Shown: piece after piece, positions 8,227-16,456 of the stretch
How the letters are laid out: every line of letters starts with the position of its first letter
How positions within the stretch are numbered: position 1 is the stretch's first letter
Made by a program: the position numbers and the translations under genes
Assembly (NCBI GenBank): GCA_004357385.1
Contig: SMWF01000060.1
Coordinates: forward strand, 16,113 to 80,112
DNA length: 64,000 bases
From: Gammaproteobacteria bacterium
Lineage (GTDB): Bacteria; Pseudomonadota; Gammaproteobacteria; Pseudomonadales; Azotimanducaceae
Direction: 5' to 3'
The notes under the pieces: model-generated
What the model was told of the DNA's origin: nothing
What the model saw: the letters and a program-made list of their open reading frames with translations, nothing else
Databases searched by the model: none

Positions 8227-8955
8227 ATGCAGGAATTTCACGTAGAGGTCACCACGCGGGACGGGCAGATGGAGTGTTTCGCCGCGCATCCGGACGGAGA
8301 GGGCCCATTTCCTGCCGTGATCCTTTACATGGATGTCGTTGGCATTCGCGAGGAGCTGCGCGACATGACCCGACAGATCGCGGCCCAGGGGTATCTATGC
8401 CTGCTGCCGGACCAGTATTACCGGGATGGCAAGGTGCGGTTCGATCTGTCCAAAGGAGCCGAGGAAATGCAGCGGATGTTCGCCATGGGCGGCAGTCTGA
8501 CCGTGGACAGGGTGATGCGTGATACCCGCGGCATGCTGGAGTATCTGGAGTCCAATCCGGTGGTTGCCGGTCCTACCGGGTGTGTCGGTCACTGCATGGG
8601 CGGGCAGTTCGTCGTTGCCGCCGCCGGGACGTTCCCGGATCAGATTGGCGCGGGGGCTTCGTTGTACGGCCCGCGCATCGTGACGGATCAACCGGAGTCG
8701 CCGCACCTGCTGGCTGATCGGATCAAAGGCGAACTGTACCTGGGTTACGCCGAACACGACCCGTACGTGGAAGACAACGAGATTCCCGATCTCGAGGCCG
8801 CATTGGACGCCCACGGCGTGACCTACACGCTCGAGACCCATCCCGGAACGGAACACGGGTTTTGCTTTCCCGAACGTCCGGCCTATGCCCCGGCGGCGGC
8901 CGAGAAGGTCTGGGATACCATATTCGAGATGTTCCAGCGGACGCTGAAGGCCTAG
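8227..8955 (+). CDS. Dienelactone hydrolase family protein
   Basis: This 242-residue alpha/beta hydrolase has the Cys nucleophile elbow GHCMGG characteristic of dienelactone hydrolases, an acid in the EHDPYV segment and a His in the EHGFCFPER segment, which completes a Cys-Asp-His triad. Members open lactones or cleave ester and thioester-like bonds in catabolic pathways. It is the last gene of the plus-strand run that starts with the luciferase-like oxidoreductase, with a spacing of 9 bp to the acyl-CoA dehydrogenase. It converges on the Rieske oxygenase pair with only 22 bp between stops. Confidence 0.93.
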   Translation: MQEFHVEVTTRDGQMECFAAHPDGEGPFPAVILYMDVVGIREELRDMTRQIAAQGYLCLLPDQYYRDGKVRFDLSKGAEEMQRMFAMGGSLTVDRVMRDTRGMLEYLESNPVVAGPTGCVGHCMGGQFVVAAAGTFPDQIGAGASLYGPRIVTDQPESPHLLADRIKGELYLGYAEHDPYVEDNEIPDLEAALDAHGVTYTLETHPGTEHGFCFPERPAYAPAAAEKVWDTIFEMFQRTLKA

Positions 8956-8977
8956 CGAAGGTACGACATCGATCTGA

Positions 8978-10312
8978 TTACGGCCGTACGCCCTCGATGT
9001 AGTCATCGATCAGTTCGTGATAACGGCGCACACGGCTCTCCTGTCCGGAGAGATAGGCGCCCTTGAAGCCCCGCGAGCGAAACCCGGCTTGCTGCAATGG
9101 GAAAATCTCCAGATCCTGATCGATGGTCCTGCCCATGCTCTTCTCGCCCGGTTTGAACACTTCGTGCTCGACCTCGATGTCCCGTGCGACGATGCCAACG
9201 GTGGTTCTCACCGGTGCGGTTTCACCCTCCGGCTGACTGGCGTACCACCAGTTGTCGAAAATGCACTGCTCAGGATCAGTTGGATGTGGTCGCGCCCGCA
9301 GGAAATGAAAGCCGTCCGACCAGAGCGACACGGCGAAGTTCGGAAACAGGGTGTAGTGAAATGCGTCGGTGAATTGCTCGTCTGCGAGCTTGGCGTAATG
9401 GGTATAGCCGCGCCCGGGACCGAGTCTGCGCTGCGCCTCCTGGAGCGCCTTGCGCGTATCCTGGCCGCGCCCTTTGAACGCCTCCGGGTCCAGCTCCCAC
9501 TCGCGCATGATGGTCGCCAGTGGTTCGCCGATGGTGCCGTCTTCGTCCAGGGACACGCCGGCATAGCCACCGGGCATGATCATGCGGTTGTGGCCCTGGT
9601 CGGATAGATCGAAACGGGTGTTCTTGTAGTTGGTGTCAACGCCGGAGTGCATGCGTTTGCGCTCGGCCGCCGTCCCCATGGGCCGGTGCACCGTTGGTAC
9701 GTGATAGGACTCGTTGAAGTTGTCCAGCACGACCTTCCAGTTGCAGGGTGCGGTGGTGGTGAGGGCGACGTAGCGCTTCCACGATTCGAGATCGTAGCGT
9801 GACCAGTCGTCCCAGATCGGGCCCAGGAACTCCTTCAGGCTGACGCAATCAGGGTCCATGTTGACCCAGATGAAACCGGCGAATGACTCGCAGGGAAGCC
9901 CCTCCAGGTTCAACTTGCCGCAAGGATTGCCTTCGGGGAAATCTTCGGGATCCTGGACGTAATCCAGCGTGCCATCGGTCAGGTATGCCCAGCTGTGGTA
10001 TTTGCAGACGAATCGTCGAACGTTGCCGGTCTCCTCGCTCACCAGCCGGTTGCCGCGATGTTGGCAGACGTTGTAGAAGGCTTTGATGCTGCAGTCGGCC
10101 TGGCGGACCATGAGGATCGACTCAGGGCCGACGTCCTCGCGTTGCCAGTCCCCGGGGTTGGGCATCTCATCTTCGCGCCCGAGCAACAGCCAGACCTTGG
10201 TCCACATGTGCTCGAACTCTTCGGCGAAGAACTCCCGCGAGGTATAGCGATGCCCCTCCAGGCGGTGTCCGCGCAGTGTTTGTTTGGGCCAGTCGGGAAG
10301 CTCCGCGCTCAT
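8978..10312 (-). CDS. Rieske non-heme iron ring-hydroxylating oxygenase alpha subunit, tandem copy 2
   Basis: This 444-residue protein has a Rieske [2Fe-2S] domain with C-Q-H-R-G-N and C-K-Y-H about residues 80-110. The catalytic domain carries the mononuclear iron motif NFNESYHVPTVH (two His spaced by four residues). The iron-ligand Asp/Glu near the C-terminus is not assigned. It is clearly a duplicate of the gene 6 bp upstream: long stretches such as GDWQRE-VGPESILMVRQ and HPTDPEQCIFDNW are shared. The region after the His pair is longer here and differs most, suggesting different substrates. No beta subunit or reductase lies next to it, so electrons must come from a distant partner. Confidence 0.95.
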   Translation of the reverse strand: MSAELPDWPKQTLRGHRLEGHRYTSREFFAEEFEHMWTKVWLLLGREDEMPNPGDWQREDVGPESILMVRQADCSIKAFYNVCQHRGNRLVSEETGNVRRFVCKYHSWAYLTDGTLDYVQDPEDFPEGNPCGKLNLEGLPCESFAGFIWVNMDPDCVSLKEFLGPIWDDWSRYDLESWKRYVALTTTAPCNWKVVLDNFNESYHVPTVHRPMGTAAERKRMHSGVDTNYKNTRFDLSDQGHNRMIMPGGYAGVSLDEDGTIGEPLATIMREWELDPEAFKGRGQDTRKALQEAQRRLGPGRGYTHYAKLADEQFTDAFHYTLFPNFAVSLWSDGFHFLRARPHPTDPEQCIFDNWWYASQPEGETAPVRTTVGIVARDIEVEHEVFKPGEKSMGRTIDQDLEIFPLQQAGFRSRGFKGAYLSGQESRVRRYHELIDDYIEGVRP

Positions 10313-10318
10313 ACGAGG

Positions 10319-11686
10319 CTACTTGATGGGACTCACCGACCTCGCGTTCAGCCGCCCGTGCGGCCGCACCCCCTGAATGTATTCGTCGATCAATTCGTGA
10401 TAGCGACGCACGCGAGCTTCCTGACCGGACAGGTAAACGCCTTCGAATCCCCGTGAGCGGAATCCGAGTTGCTGTCCGGTGGTGATTGACATGTCCTGAT
10501 CCATGCCCCGGCCAATGCTCCTATCCCCGTAGTCCAGCACTTCGTGCTTCACCGGCGCGTCCCGCGCGACCAGGCCGGCCGGGGTTCCCACCGGGCGCGT
10601 CTCACCTTCGGGCACGGCGCCGTAGTACCAGTTGTCGAAGATGCATTGCTCCGGGTCCGTCGGATGGGGCCGCGAGCGCAGAAAGTGAAATCCGTCCGCC
10701 GTCACTGAGACCGAAAAGTTCGGAAAAATGTTGTAGTGGTAGAAGTCCGTGAGTTGTTCGTCGCGCAGGTTGTCGAAATATTCGTAGCCGCGCTGCGGTC
10801 CGAGCGTACGCTTCTGCTGCTGCAGGGCGACGCGGATATCGCGTTCGCGGCCACGAAAATCTTCCGGATCCAGTTCCCACTCTTTCATCATGGCCATCAA
10901 CGGGGCACGCATTTTTTCGCCTTCCAGTGAGCGAGCCGGGTAACCGGCATGCATGATCATCCGCCCGTGGCCTTCGGCGCACATGTCGAACTGGGTTTCC
11001 TTGTAGCCTTCCTCGATCTGCACGGCAGCTTCCGGGTGTACCGAGCGCAGATGATAGGACTCGTTGAAGTTGTCCTGGATCACCTTCCAGTTGCACGGTA
11101 CGCGCACAGTCAACGCGAGATAACGTTTCCAGTCGGCAATCGGGTATTGATTCCAGTCGTCCCAGATCGGACCCAGGTAGTCGCGTAGCGAACCGGCATC
11201 GGGATCCATGTTGATCCAGATGAAGCCCGCAAAGGTCTCACACTTCACGTCCTTGAGCCGTACGTTGTCGCACGGATTACCCTGGGGAAAATCTTCCTGG
11301 TCCTGGGCAAAATTCAGGGTCCCGTCGGTCAGATATGCCCAGCTGTGATACTGACAGACGAAACGTTTGACGTGGCCCTTCTCGTCGAACACCAGCCGGT
11401 TGCCGCGGTGCTGACACACGTTGTAGAAGGCCTTGATGCTGCCGTCGTCCTGGCGGACCATGAGGATCGATTCGGGACCCACCTCTTCGCGCTGCCAGTC
11501 GCCGGGGTTGGGCAGCTCCGCTTGGCGACCAAGCAGCAGCCAGGTTTTGGCGAACACGTGGTCGAATTCGCGCTGGAAGAACTCCCGCGAGGTATAGCGA
11601 TACCCTTCGATCGGATGATTGCCGATTTCCGGTCGTTCCCAGGCGGGGGCGGGCTCGCTGCGCCAGTCCGTCGCGGTGCTCGACAT
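10319..11686 (-). CDS. Rieske non-heme iron ring-hydroxylating oxygenase alpha subunit, tandem copy 1
   Basis: This 455-residue paralogue of the following gene carries the Rieske motifs C-Q-H-R-G-N and C-Q-Y-H and the iron site NFNESYHLRSVH. It opens with RYTSREFFQREFDHV, the helix typical of the group, and closes with an unusual extra tail (GRLNARSVSPIK) absent from the second copy. It is transcribed first of the pair; the second copy starts 6 bp after its stop. The divergent neighbour is an acetyltransferase (82 bp between starts), where the pair's promoter must lie. It hydroxylates or demethylates an unknown substrate in the cytoplasm. Confidence 0.95.
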   Translation of the reverse strand: MSSTATDWRSEPAPAWERPEIGNHPIEGYRYTSREFFQREFDHVFAKTWLLLGRQAELPNPGDWQREEVGPESILMVRQDDGSIKAFYNVCQHRGNRLVFDEKGHVKRFVCQYHSWAYLTDGTLNFAQDQEDFPQGNPCDNVRLKDVKCETFAGFIWINMDPDAGSLRDYLGPIWDDWNQYPIADWKRYLALTVRVPCNWKVIQDNFNESYHLRSVHPEAAVQIEEGYKETQFDMCAEGHGRMIMHAGYPARSLEGEKMRAPLMAMMKEWELDPEDFRGRERDIRVALQQQKRTLGPQRGYEYFDNLRDEQLTDFYHYNIFPNFSVSVTADGFHFLRSRPHPTDPEQCIFDNWYYGAVPEGETRPVGTPAGLVARDAPVKHEVLDYGDRSIGRGMDQDMSITTGQQLGFRSRGFEGVYLSGQEARVRRYHELIDEYIQGVRPHGRLNARSVSPIK

Positions 11687-11768
11687 GCTCCAGATCTCCG
11701 CTGCTATGCTGCGACCAAACTAGCAGGACGAGAACGCTCTGTCGCTCTCGAAACCCATAGGAAAGACG

Positions 11769-12308
11769 ATGATCGTGCGTCCGACATTGACCACACAGCG
11801 GCTGGTGCTGCGGCCTTACCGGGAGGAGGATGCGGCCGACGTTCTGCGCGTGGCGGGCGATCGCGCGATCGCCGATACCACGATGCGAATCCCGCATCCA
11901 TACGCGCACAGCGATGCGGTCGCATTCATCGCGCGGCAACAGGAGAACTTTGCCGGCGGCCGTTCGATTCAATTCGCAATGACCGGTGGCGCCGATGGCG
12001 AACTATTGGGAGGCATTGGCCTGGAGATTGACCCGGACCACGCGTCTGCGGAACTCGGGTACTACGTGGCCGTGCCTCACTGGGGCAAAGGCTATGCGTT
12101 CGAGGCGGCTGCGGCGGTGGTGGCATATGCGTTCGAGGTCAAACACCTCAACCGGGTCCATGCCCACCACATGTCGCGGAATCCGGCCTCGGGGCGGATA
12201 CTTCAGAAGCTCGGCATGCGCCACGAAGGGACGCTGCGCGAGCACATCATGAAGTGGGGCGTGCCCGAAAATGTCGAGGTATACGCCATTCTGGCTTCCG
12301 ACCGATGA
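11769..12308 (+). CDS. GNAT family N-acetyltransferase (RimJ/RimL type)
   Basis: This 179-residue protein has the RimJ/RimL-type opening (TTQRLVLRPYREED), the acetyl-CoA-binding segment ELGYYVAVPHWGKGYAFEA (the Q/R-x-x-G-x-G/A loop reads HWGKGYA), and the closing NPASGRILQKLGM. It transfers an acetyl group to an amine of a protein N-terminus or small molecule; the substrate is unknown. The ATG at 11769 is preceded by AGGAAAG. It is divergent from the Rieske pair and convergent with an acyl-CoA dehydrogenase (21 bp), so it is likely a single-gene unit. Confidence 0.93.
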   Translation: MIVRPTLTTQRLVLRPYREEDAADVLRVAGDRAIADTTMRIPHPYAHSDAVAFIARQQENFAGGRSIQFAMTGGADGELLGGIGLEIDPDHASAELGYYVAVPHWGKGYAFEAAAAVVAYAFEVKHLNRVHAHHMSRNPASGRILQKLGMRHEGTLREHIMKWGVPENVEVYAILASDR

Positions 12309-12329
12309 CGGTCTGTGGCGCGTTGAATG

Positions 12330-13565
12330 CTATAGGTCGGTATCGCCTTTGAGCAGACGTTGGGCGATGGTGCGGTTGAGAATTTCGTTGGTGCCGTCGG
12401 CGATATTGACGATGCGCAGCGCATGCCAGGCCTCGGTCAGCCCCAGTTCGTTGGTTAGTCCCATGGCGCCATGCGTCTGGATGGCCCGATCGACCGCGCG
12501 GAAGCCGATCTGTACCGAGTAGGCCTTGGTCATGCTCAGTTCCTTGATTGCAGGCTGACCGGCATCCAGTAGCTGGGCGACGTTCAATCCCATCAGGTGA
12601 GCGGCATGCAATTCGGTCGCGGATTCGGCCAGGGGAAAACTCACACCCTGATAGTCGGCGATCGCGTTGCCGAAGGCCCGTCGGATCTTGGCGTAGTCCA
12701 GAGCCCGCTCGATGGCCCAGCGCCCGTAGCCCACCGCGCGCGCTGAATTGTAGATGCGTCCCAGCGAGACGCCATACAAGGCAGCGGCGAAACCTTTGCC
12801 GAGCTCACCGAGGATCTGCCAGGGCTCCACGTACAGGTCGTCTATCGCGAGTTCCGCCTCGTCGCCGCCGATGTGACCGAACAGTCGAATGATGCGCTGC
12901 ACCGTGAACCCGGGTACGTTCGTTGGGACGATGAAGGCTGTTATGCCGCCTTGTTTTACCGCGGCCCGCTGCGCATCGGTCACGGCGAACAACACACAGT
13001 AGTCCGCGACCGGAGCGTTGCTGGTCCAGATCTTGCGACCCGAAATCCGCCAACCATCGCCATCTTTGACGGCTTTCGTGGTGATCATGCTGGCGTCGGA
13101 CCCGGCGTCGGGTTCGGACAGTCCGAAGCACATCGACCGGCTGCCATCCATCAACCCCGGCATTATTTCGGCGCGCGCCCGTTCGGTAGTCTGCTCCAGC
13201 AGTCGGCTGGGTCCAAACGCCCAATGGGCCAGCGCGTAGAGCATCAACCAGTTCTGCGGCCCGCAGTGATGGAACAGCGCTTCCCAGGCGACGTAGTAGG
13301 CGAGATGCCCCAGACCGCCGCCCCCGAGTGCCTCGGGGACACACATCTGGTAGAAACCCGCGCGGGCCGAAGCGGTTCGCACTTCGTCGATCAATCCGGC
13401 CAGAGCGTCTGAAAACCGGCCATCGGGCCGATATAAGGCGCGCGGGTCTTCGAACAGCTCGCGATTCGCGCGATGGCGGGGAACGACTTCCTGATCGGCG
13501 AACGCAAGAATGCCATCGCGCGCGGCAATTACATCCTCTCCCAGCTCGGCAGCGACGGCGCTCAC
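12330..13565 (-). CDS. Acyl-CoA dehydrogenase family protein
   Basis: This 411-residue flavoenzyme has motifs FGLSEPDAGSDAS, SGRKIWTSNA, and the C-terminal HGAMGLTNELGLTEAWH followed by IADGTNEI. Asp stands where classical enzymes have the catalytic Glu of YEGT, as in several ACAD branches. It starts with GTG at 13565, preceded by GAGAGGA. It catalyses oxidation of an acyl-CoA. The next gene upstream on the same strand encodes the MltD-like transglycosylase with 54 bp between; a functional link is not evident. Confidence 0.93.
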   Translation of the reverse strand: MSAVAAELGEDVIAARDGILAFADQEVVPRHRANRELFEDPRALYRPDGRFSDALAGLIDEVRTASARAGFYQMCVPEALGGGGLGHLAYYVAWEALFHHCGPQNWLMLYALAHWAFGPSRLLEQTTERARAEIMPGLMDGSRSMCFGLSEPDAGSDASMITTKAVKDGDGWRISGRKIWTSNAPVADYCVLFAVTDAQRAAVKQGGITAFIVPTNVPGFTVQRIIRLFGHIGGDEAELAIDDLYVEPWQILGELGKGFAAALYGVSLGRIYNSARAVGYGRWAIERALDYAKIRRAFGNAIADYQGVSFPLAESATELHAAHLMGLNVAQLLDAGQPAIKELSMTKAYSVQIGFRAVDRAIQTHGAMGLTNELGLTEAWHALRIVNIADGTNEILNRTIAQRLLKGDTDL

Positions 13566-13619
13566 GGTGGTGTCCTCTCGCGCTTGATACGCCCGCGGTA
13601 TGTTGGACGTGCGCTGAGT

Positions 13620-15626
13620 TTACATCGTCTGGCCTGGGTTGGACTCCATGGGGCGGGTGCCGCTGGCGATCAGCGGGACAACCAGCGTGTGGCCAGGGCG
13701 GATGCGGCGCAGATCGAGATCCGGGTTGTACTGCCGCAGCAACCACACGGGCACGTTGTAGCGAACCTCGGAGAGTTCCCACAACGAGTCGCCGGTTTCG
13801 ACCACATGGCGGGTGGTGCCGGTGATGTGGCGGCGCGCGAAGAACGCTTCCTGCAACTCCCGATGAAATGCTCTGCGGCGCGACTCGAAGACCGCAACGT
13901 CGACCTTGGAAAAGTCCAGTTCCAGACGGCGCCCGACGACGACCGGCTTGCCGTAGCGCATGCCGTTGCGCTGGCGAAGCTGAGCGGCGCGGATGTCCAG
14001 CCATTCGGCGTAGTGGCCGAGCGTCTCAACAGGTTGGATCTCGATCGTGCCATCGGCGGCGACGGTGTAGTCGGATGGATCCGCACTCAGGTCCATCTCC
14101 GGCAGGATCAACGCGGTGGCCGGCTCCTCGATGTTCGCTTCACGGACGGGCGATACGGGCTCCGGCGTCGCCACGCTCGCGCTCAGCAGGGCTGCATCGG
14201 CGATTTCGCGTGTCAGGACTGCTTGTTGGGCGCGCGCTGAACCCGCGGGAATAGGCAGACGCAGCACGGTTCCCGCGCGGATCCTATCCGGGCTGCGCAG
14301 ATCGTTCATCGCCACCAGTTGCCGTACGCTGACGCCATATTGACTGGCAATGATCGACAGCGCTTCACCGCGTTGCACGCGGTGAAATTCGTCCGGGCGT
14401 TGCGTGTCGTAGTGCTCTGCGGCGGCTAGGTTCGCGGACCGTTTGGTGGTTTCGAGGGACCGCGGCGTCCGGATCGGAAAGCCCTTCGGGACATACTTGT
14501 CGCCTAACCAGACCGGTTCGCGCAGCGCGGGATTGTAGCTGCGCAGGGTGCTGAACTCGACGCCGAGTGCGCCGGACAGAGACCTGACCGGATAGTAGGT
14601 ATCGGTCTCCAGCACGGTGTGATCGGCGGCCGGGTGACGTTGCAGCGGTCCGAAGTAGTGTTCTGGATCGGCGTCGATGTCAACCGCCGCGAGAAAGGCG
14701 GGATAGAAGTTGCGCGAGGCGAAACCGAAGGTCCGACCCCGGTACTGCTCGATGATCACTCCGATGTCCTTGGTCTTCAGGACGTTGGAGGCGCGCCGCA
14801 TTCCGGCGGCACCGTGGTTGTATGCGGTGATCGCCAGCGGCCAGGCGCCGGTCATCTGGTAGTCGTGGCTGAGCAGTTGGACGGCCGCGTCGGTGGCGAG
14901 GAACGGGTCGAGGCGCTCATCCACCACATGGTCGATGCGCATGTAACGTCGGCCGGTCGAGCGGGTGAATTGCCACATGCCGGTCGCGCCGACATTAGAT
15001 CGGGCACCGGGGTTGAAGGACGACTCGACGTGCGGGAGGGCAGCGAGTTCCACCGGTAGCCCGGCATCCGCAAATCGCTGCCGGATATACGATCCCCAGG
15101 CGCCCGAGCGCATGAGGCCCTCGCGGAAGCGGTCAGACTGACCGAGTTGAAAGCGCAACCGTCCGACCGCATCGGCGAGTTCGTCTGGCTTGTGCTGCCA
15201 CAGCGCAAGCACCCGTTGCGCGTCGCTGTCCAGGCCGGATCGTCGGCCGCTCGCCAGCGTATTGAGGATCGCGCGGTAGCGCTTTTTGGCCGCTTTGACT
15301 ACCCGCGAGCGCGTCCTGCGGGATGCGTTGTCGGGCAACTCGATCACTTCGTAGACGACGTCCAGGTGACGTGCGTCGTGGATCAGTCCGGCGCTCGTGT
15401 CGACTTCCGTGTAGACCTGGGTCCAGAATTTCACCGCGGTTGTGACGACTTCTGGACGTGGCAGCAGCGACTCGTTCGAGCGCTGAACAGGTTCCGATGC
15501 AGGGACACAAGGCGGCAGCTCGTCTGGGCCGCGCGTGCTGACGCCCCAGAAGGTGGTCGCGTGCGCGGTTCCGGCCAACATCGCGGCCGCCACCGTAAAA
15601 AGCACACATTTTGCCCATCGCGCCAT
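13620..15626 (-). CDS. MltD-like lytic transglycosylase with LysM domains
   Basis: This 668-residue secreted protein has a signal peptide (ARWAKCVLFTVAAAM, cleavage after HA near residue 23). An SLT domain at about 200-340 has the catalytic Glu in HVESSFNPGA and the GMWQF and AYNHG motifs. It is followed by an MltD-like linker and LysM modules: HRVQRGEALSIIASQYG near 430 and HVVETGDSLWELSE near 610, plus a degenerate one near 365. It cleaves peptidoglycan glycan strands in the periplasm. It is longer than E. coli MltD (about 450 residues), the extra part being the linker between the last two LysM modules. The start at MARW fits the signal peptide; the open frame 30 codons upstream has none. 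Confidence 0.93.
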   Translation of the reverse strand: MARWAKCVLFTVAAAMLAGTAHATTFWGVSTRGPDELPPCVPASEPVQRSNESLLPRPEVVTTAVKFWTQVYTEVDTSAGLIHDARHLDVVYEVIELPDNASRRTRSRVVKAAKKRYRAILNTLASGRRSGLDSDAQRVLALWQHKPDELADAVGRLRFQLGQSDRFREGLMRSGAWGSYIRQRFADAGLPVELAALPHVESSFNPGARSNVGATGMWQFTRSTGRRYMRIDHVVDERLDPFLATDAAVQLLSHDYQMTGAWPLAITAYNHGAAGMRRASNVLKTKDIGVIIEQYRGRTFGFASRNFYPAFLAAVDIDADPEHYFGPLQRHPAADHTVLETDTYYPVRSLSGALGVEFSTLRSYNPALREPVWLGDKYVPKGFPIRTPRSLETTKRSANLAAAEHYDTQRPDEFHRVQRGEALSIIASQYGVSVRQLVAMNDLRSPDRIRAGTVLRLPIPAGSARAQQAVLTREIADAALLSASVATPEPVSPVREANIEEPATALILPEMDLSADPSDYTVAADGTIEIQPVETLGHYAEWLDIRAAQLRQRNGMRYGKPVVVGRRLELDFSKVDVAVFESRRRAFHRELQEAFFARRHITGTTRHVVETGDSLWELSEVRYNVPVWLLRQYNPDLDLRRIRPGHTLVVPLIASGTRPMESNPGQTM

Positions 15627-15695
15627 AAGGCAATCCTGCCACACGGGTCCGATCGTGGTGCCGGACCGTAAACCCCGAGTGTTTCTAACTTGTAA

Positions 15696-15724
15696 GGTCA
15701 CAATTCGCTGCGGCAAGGGTCACA
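15696..15724. repeat. Pair of GGTCACA direct repeats, possible operator
   Basis: GGTCACA occurs at 15696-15702 and 15718-15724, a spacing of 22 bp (about two helical turns), in the 122-bp gap between the MltD-like gene and the SnoaL-like gene, with a related GGTGTGA near 15737. Two turns of spacing is typical of sites bound by a dimeric regulator, but no regulator is known here. The same gap holds a GGTCCG/CGGACC inverted repeat at 15646-15667. Chance cannot be excluded. Confidence 0.25.
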
Positions 15725-15748
15725 CTAACGCCAAAAGGTGTGAACGAT

Positions 15749-16276
15749 TCACCCCAGAAACTCATACAAGGGGTCGTCCGGGACGCGCCCACCCCGGGCG
15801 ATTCCGTCGAAGGTCGGGCCTTCCCAGACCGCGGTGGCGTCCACCGTCTGGTTCCAGTCCATCACGATCTTGCGATTGCTGATCTTCCAGACGTTGTCGC
15901 GTTTCTTCATCGTGTCCAGATAGCGGCCGAGGTAGGTCATTTCTGTGTCCGGACCGTCGTCATTGGCTCGGTAGTGGTAGGCCGTAACGTAGGACTCGAC
16001 CCGGGCGTCGTCACCGGCCTGGTCGATCGCGACGTTAGTGACGCGGTGCTGGGTGCGAGCGTATTGGGAGATCGCCGCGGGCAGAATTGCGCAGAATTCA
16101 TGTGCGGAACCCTGAAACCCACCGTACTCGACGGTGGCATCAGGCCAGTAGGCGGACTTCAGGATCGCCTCGTCGGCACGATCGATGCCGCGACTGTGTT
16201 TGGCCAGAACGTCATGCATGGCCAGTCGGTCGGCGACCTCGGCGAGGTCGGGTACGCGGCCGGTCTCGGTGGTCAT
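15749..16276 (-). CDS. SnoaL-like / nuclear transport factor 2 family protein
   Basis: This 175-residue protein of the NTF2 fold has the typical first helices (ADRLAMHDVLAKHSRGIDR) and the YWPDATVEYGGF and RVTNVAIDQAGDDARVES strands. Such proteins are often described as aromatic-dioxygenase small-subunit-like or ketosteroid-isomerase-like. The true start is ATG 16276; the open frame runs far upstream on the same strand but there it is the antisense of the Rieske gene. It is divergent from that Rieske oxygenase gene, which suggests it belongs to the same catabolic locus. Isomerase, dehydratase or small-subunit roles are all possible. Confidence 0.87.
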   Translation of the reverse strand: MTTETGRVPDLAEVADRLAMHDVLAKHSRGIDRADEAILKSAYWPDATVEYGGFQGSAHEFCAILPAAISQYARTQHRVTNVAIDQAGDDARVESYVTAYHYRANDDGPDTEMTYLGRYLDTMKKRDNVWKISNRKIVMDWNQTVDATAVWEGPTFDGIARGGRVPDDPLYEFLG

Positions 16277-16456
16277 GGTTTCTCCTGATTCGCTATCGGC
16301 AGATCGGCCCGCAACGACACCACATCGTGCGGGGTAAATCCAGGTGCCGCGATCGGTCCACTGCTCGGCGAGACCCATCGCCAGCCCCTCGCGCTTGAGG
16401 TGTTGGGTCGGACATCCTATTCGGATTAGACTCATTGCATAACGAGGGAGGACATT

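Noticed and set aside
12805..14004. A 399-codon minus-strand frame spanning the acyl-CoA dehydrogenase and the end of the MltD-like gene
   Set aside because: It overlaps two real genes on the same strand in another frame and is Arg/Ser-rich, with no motif.
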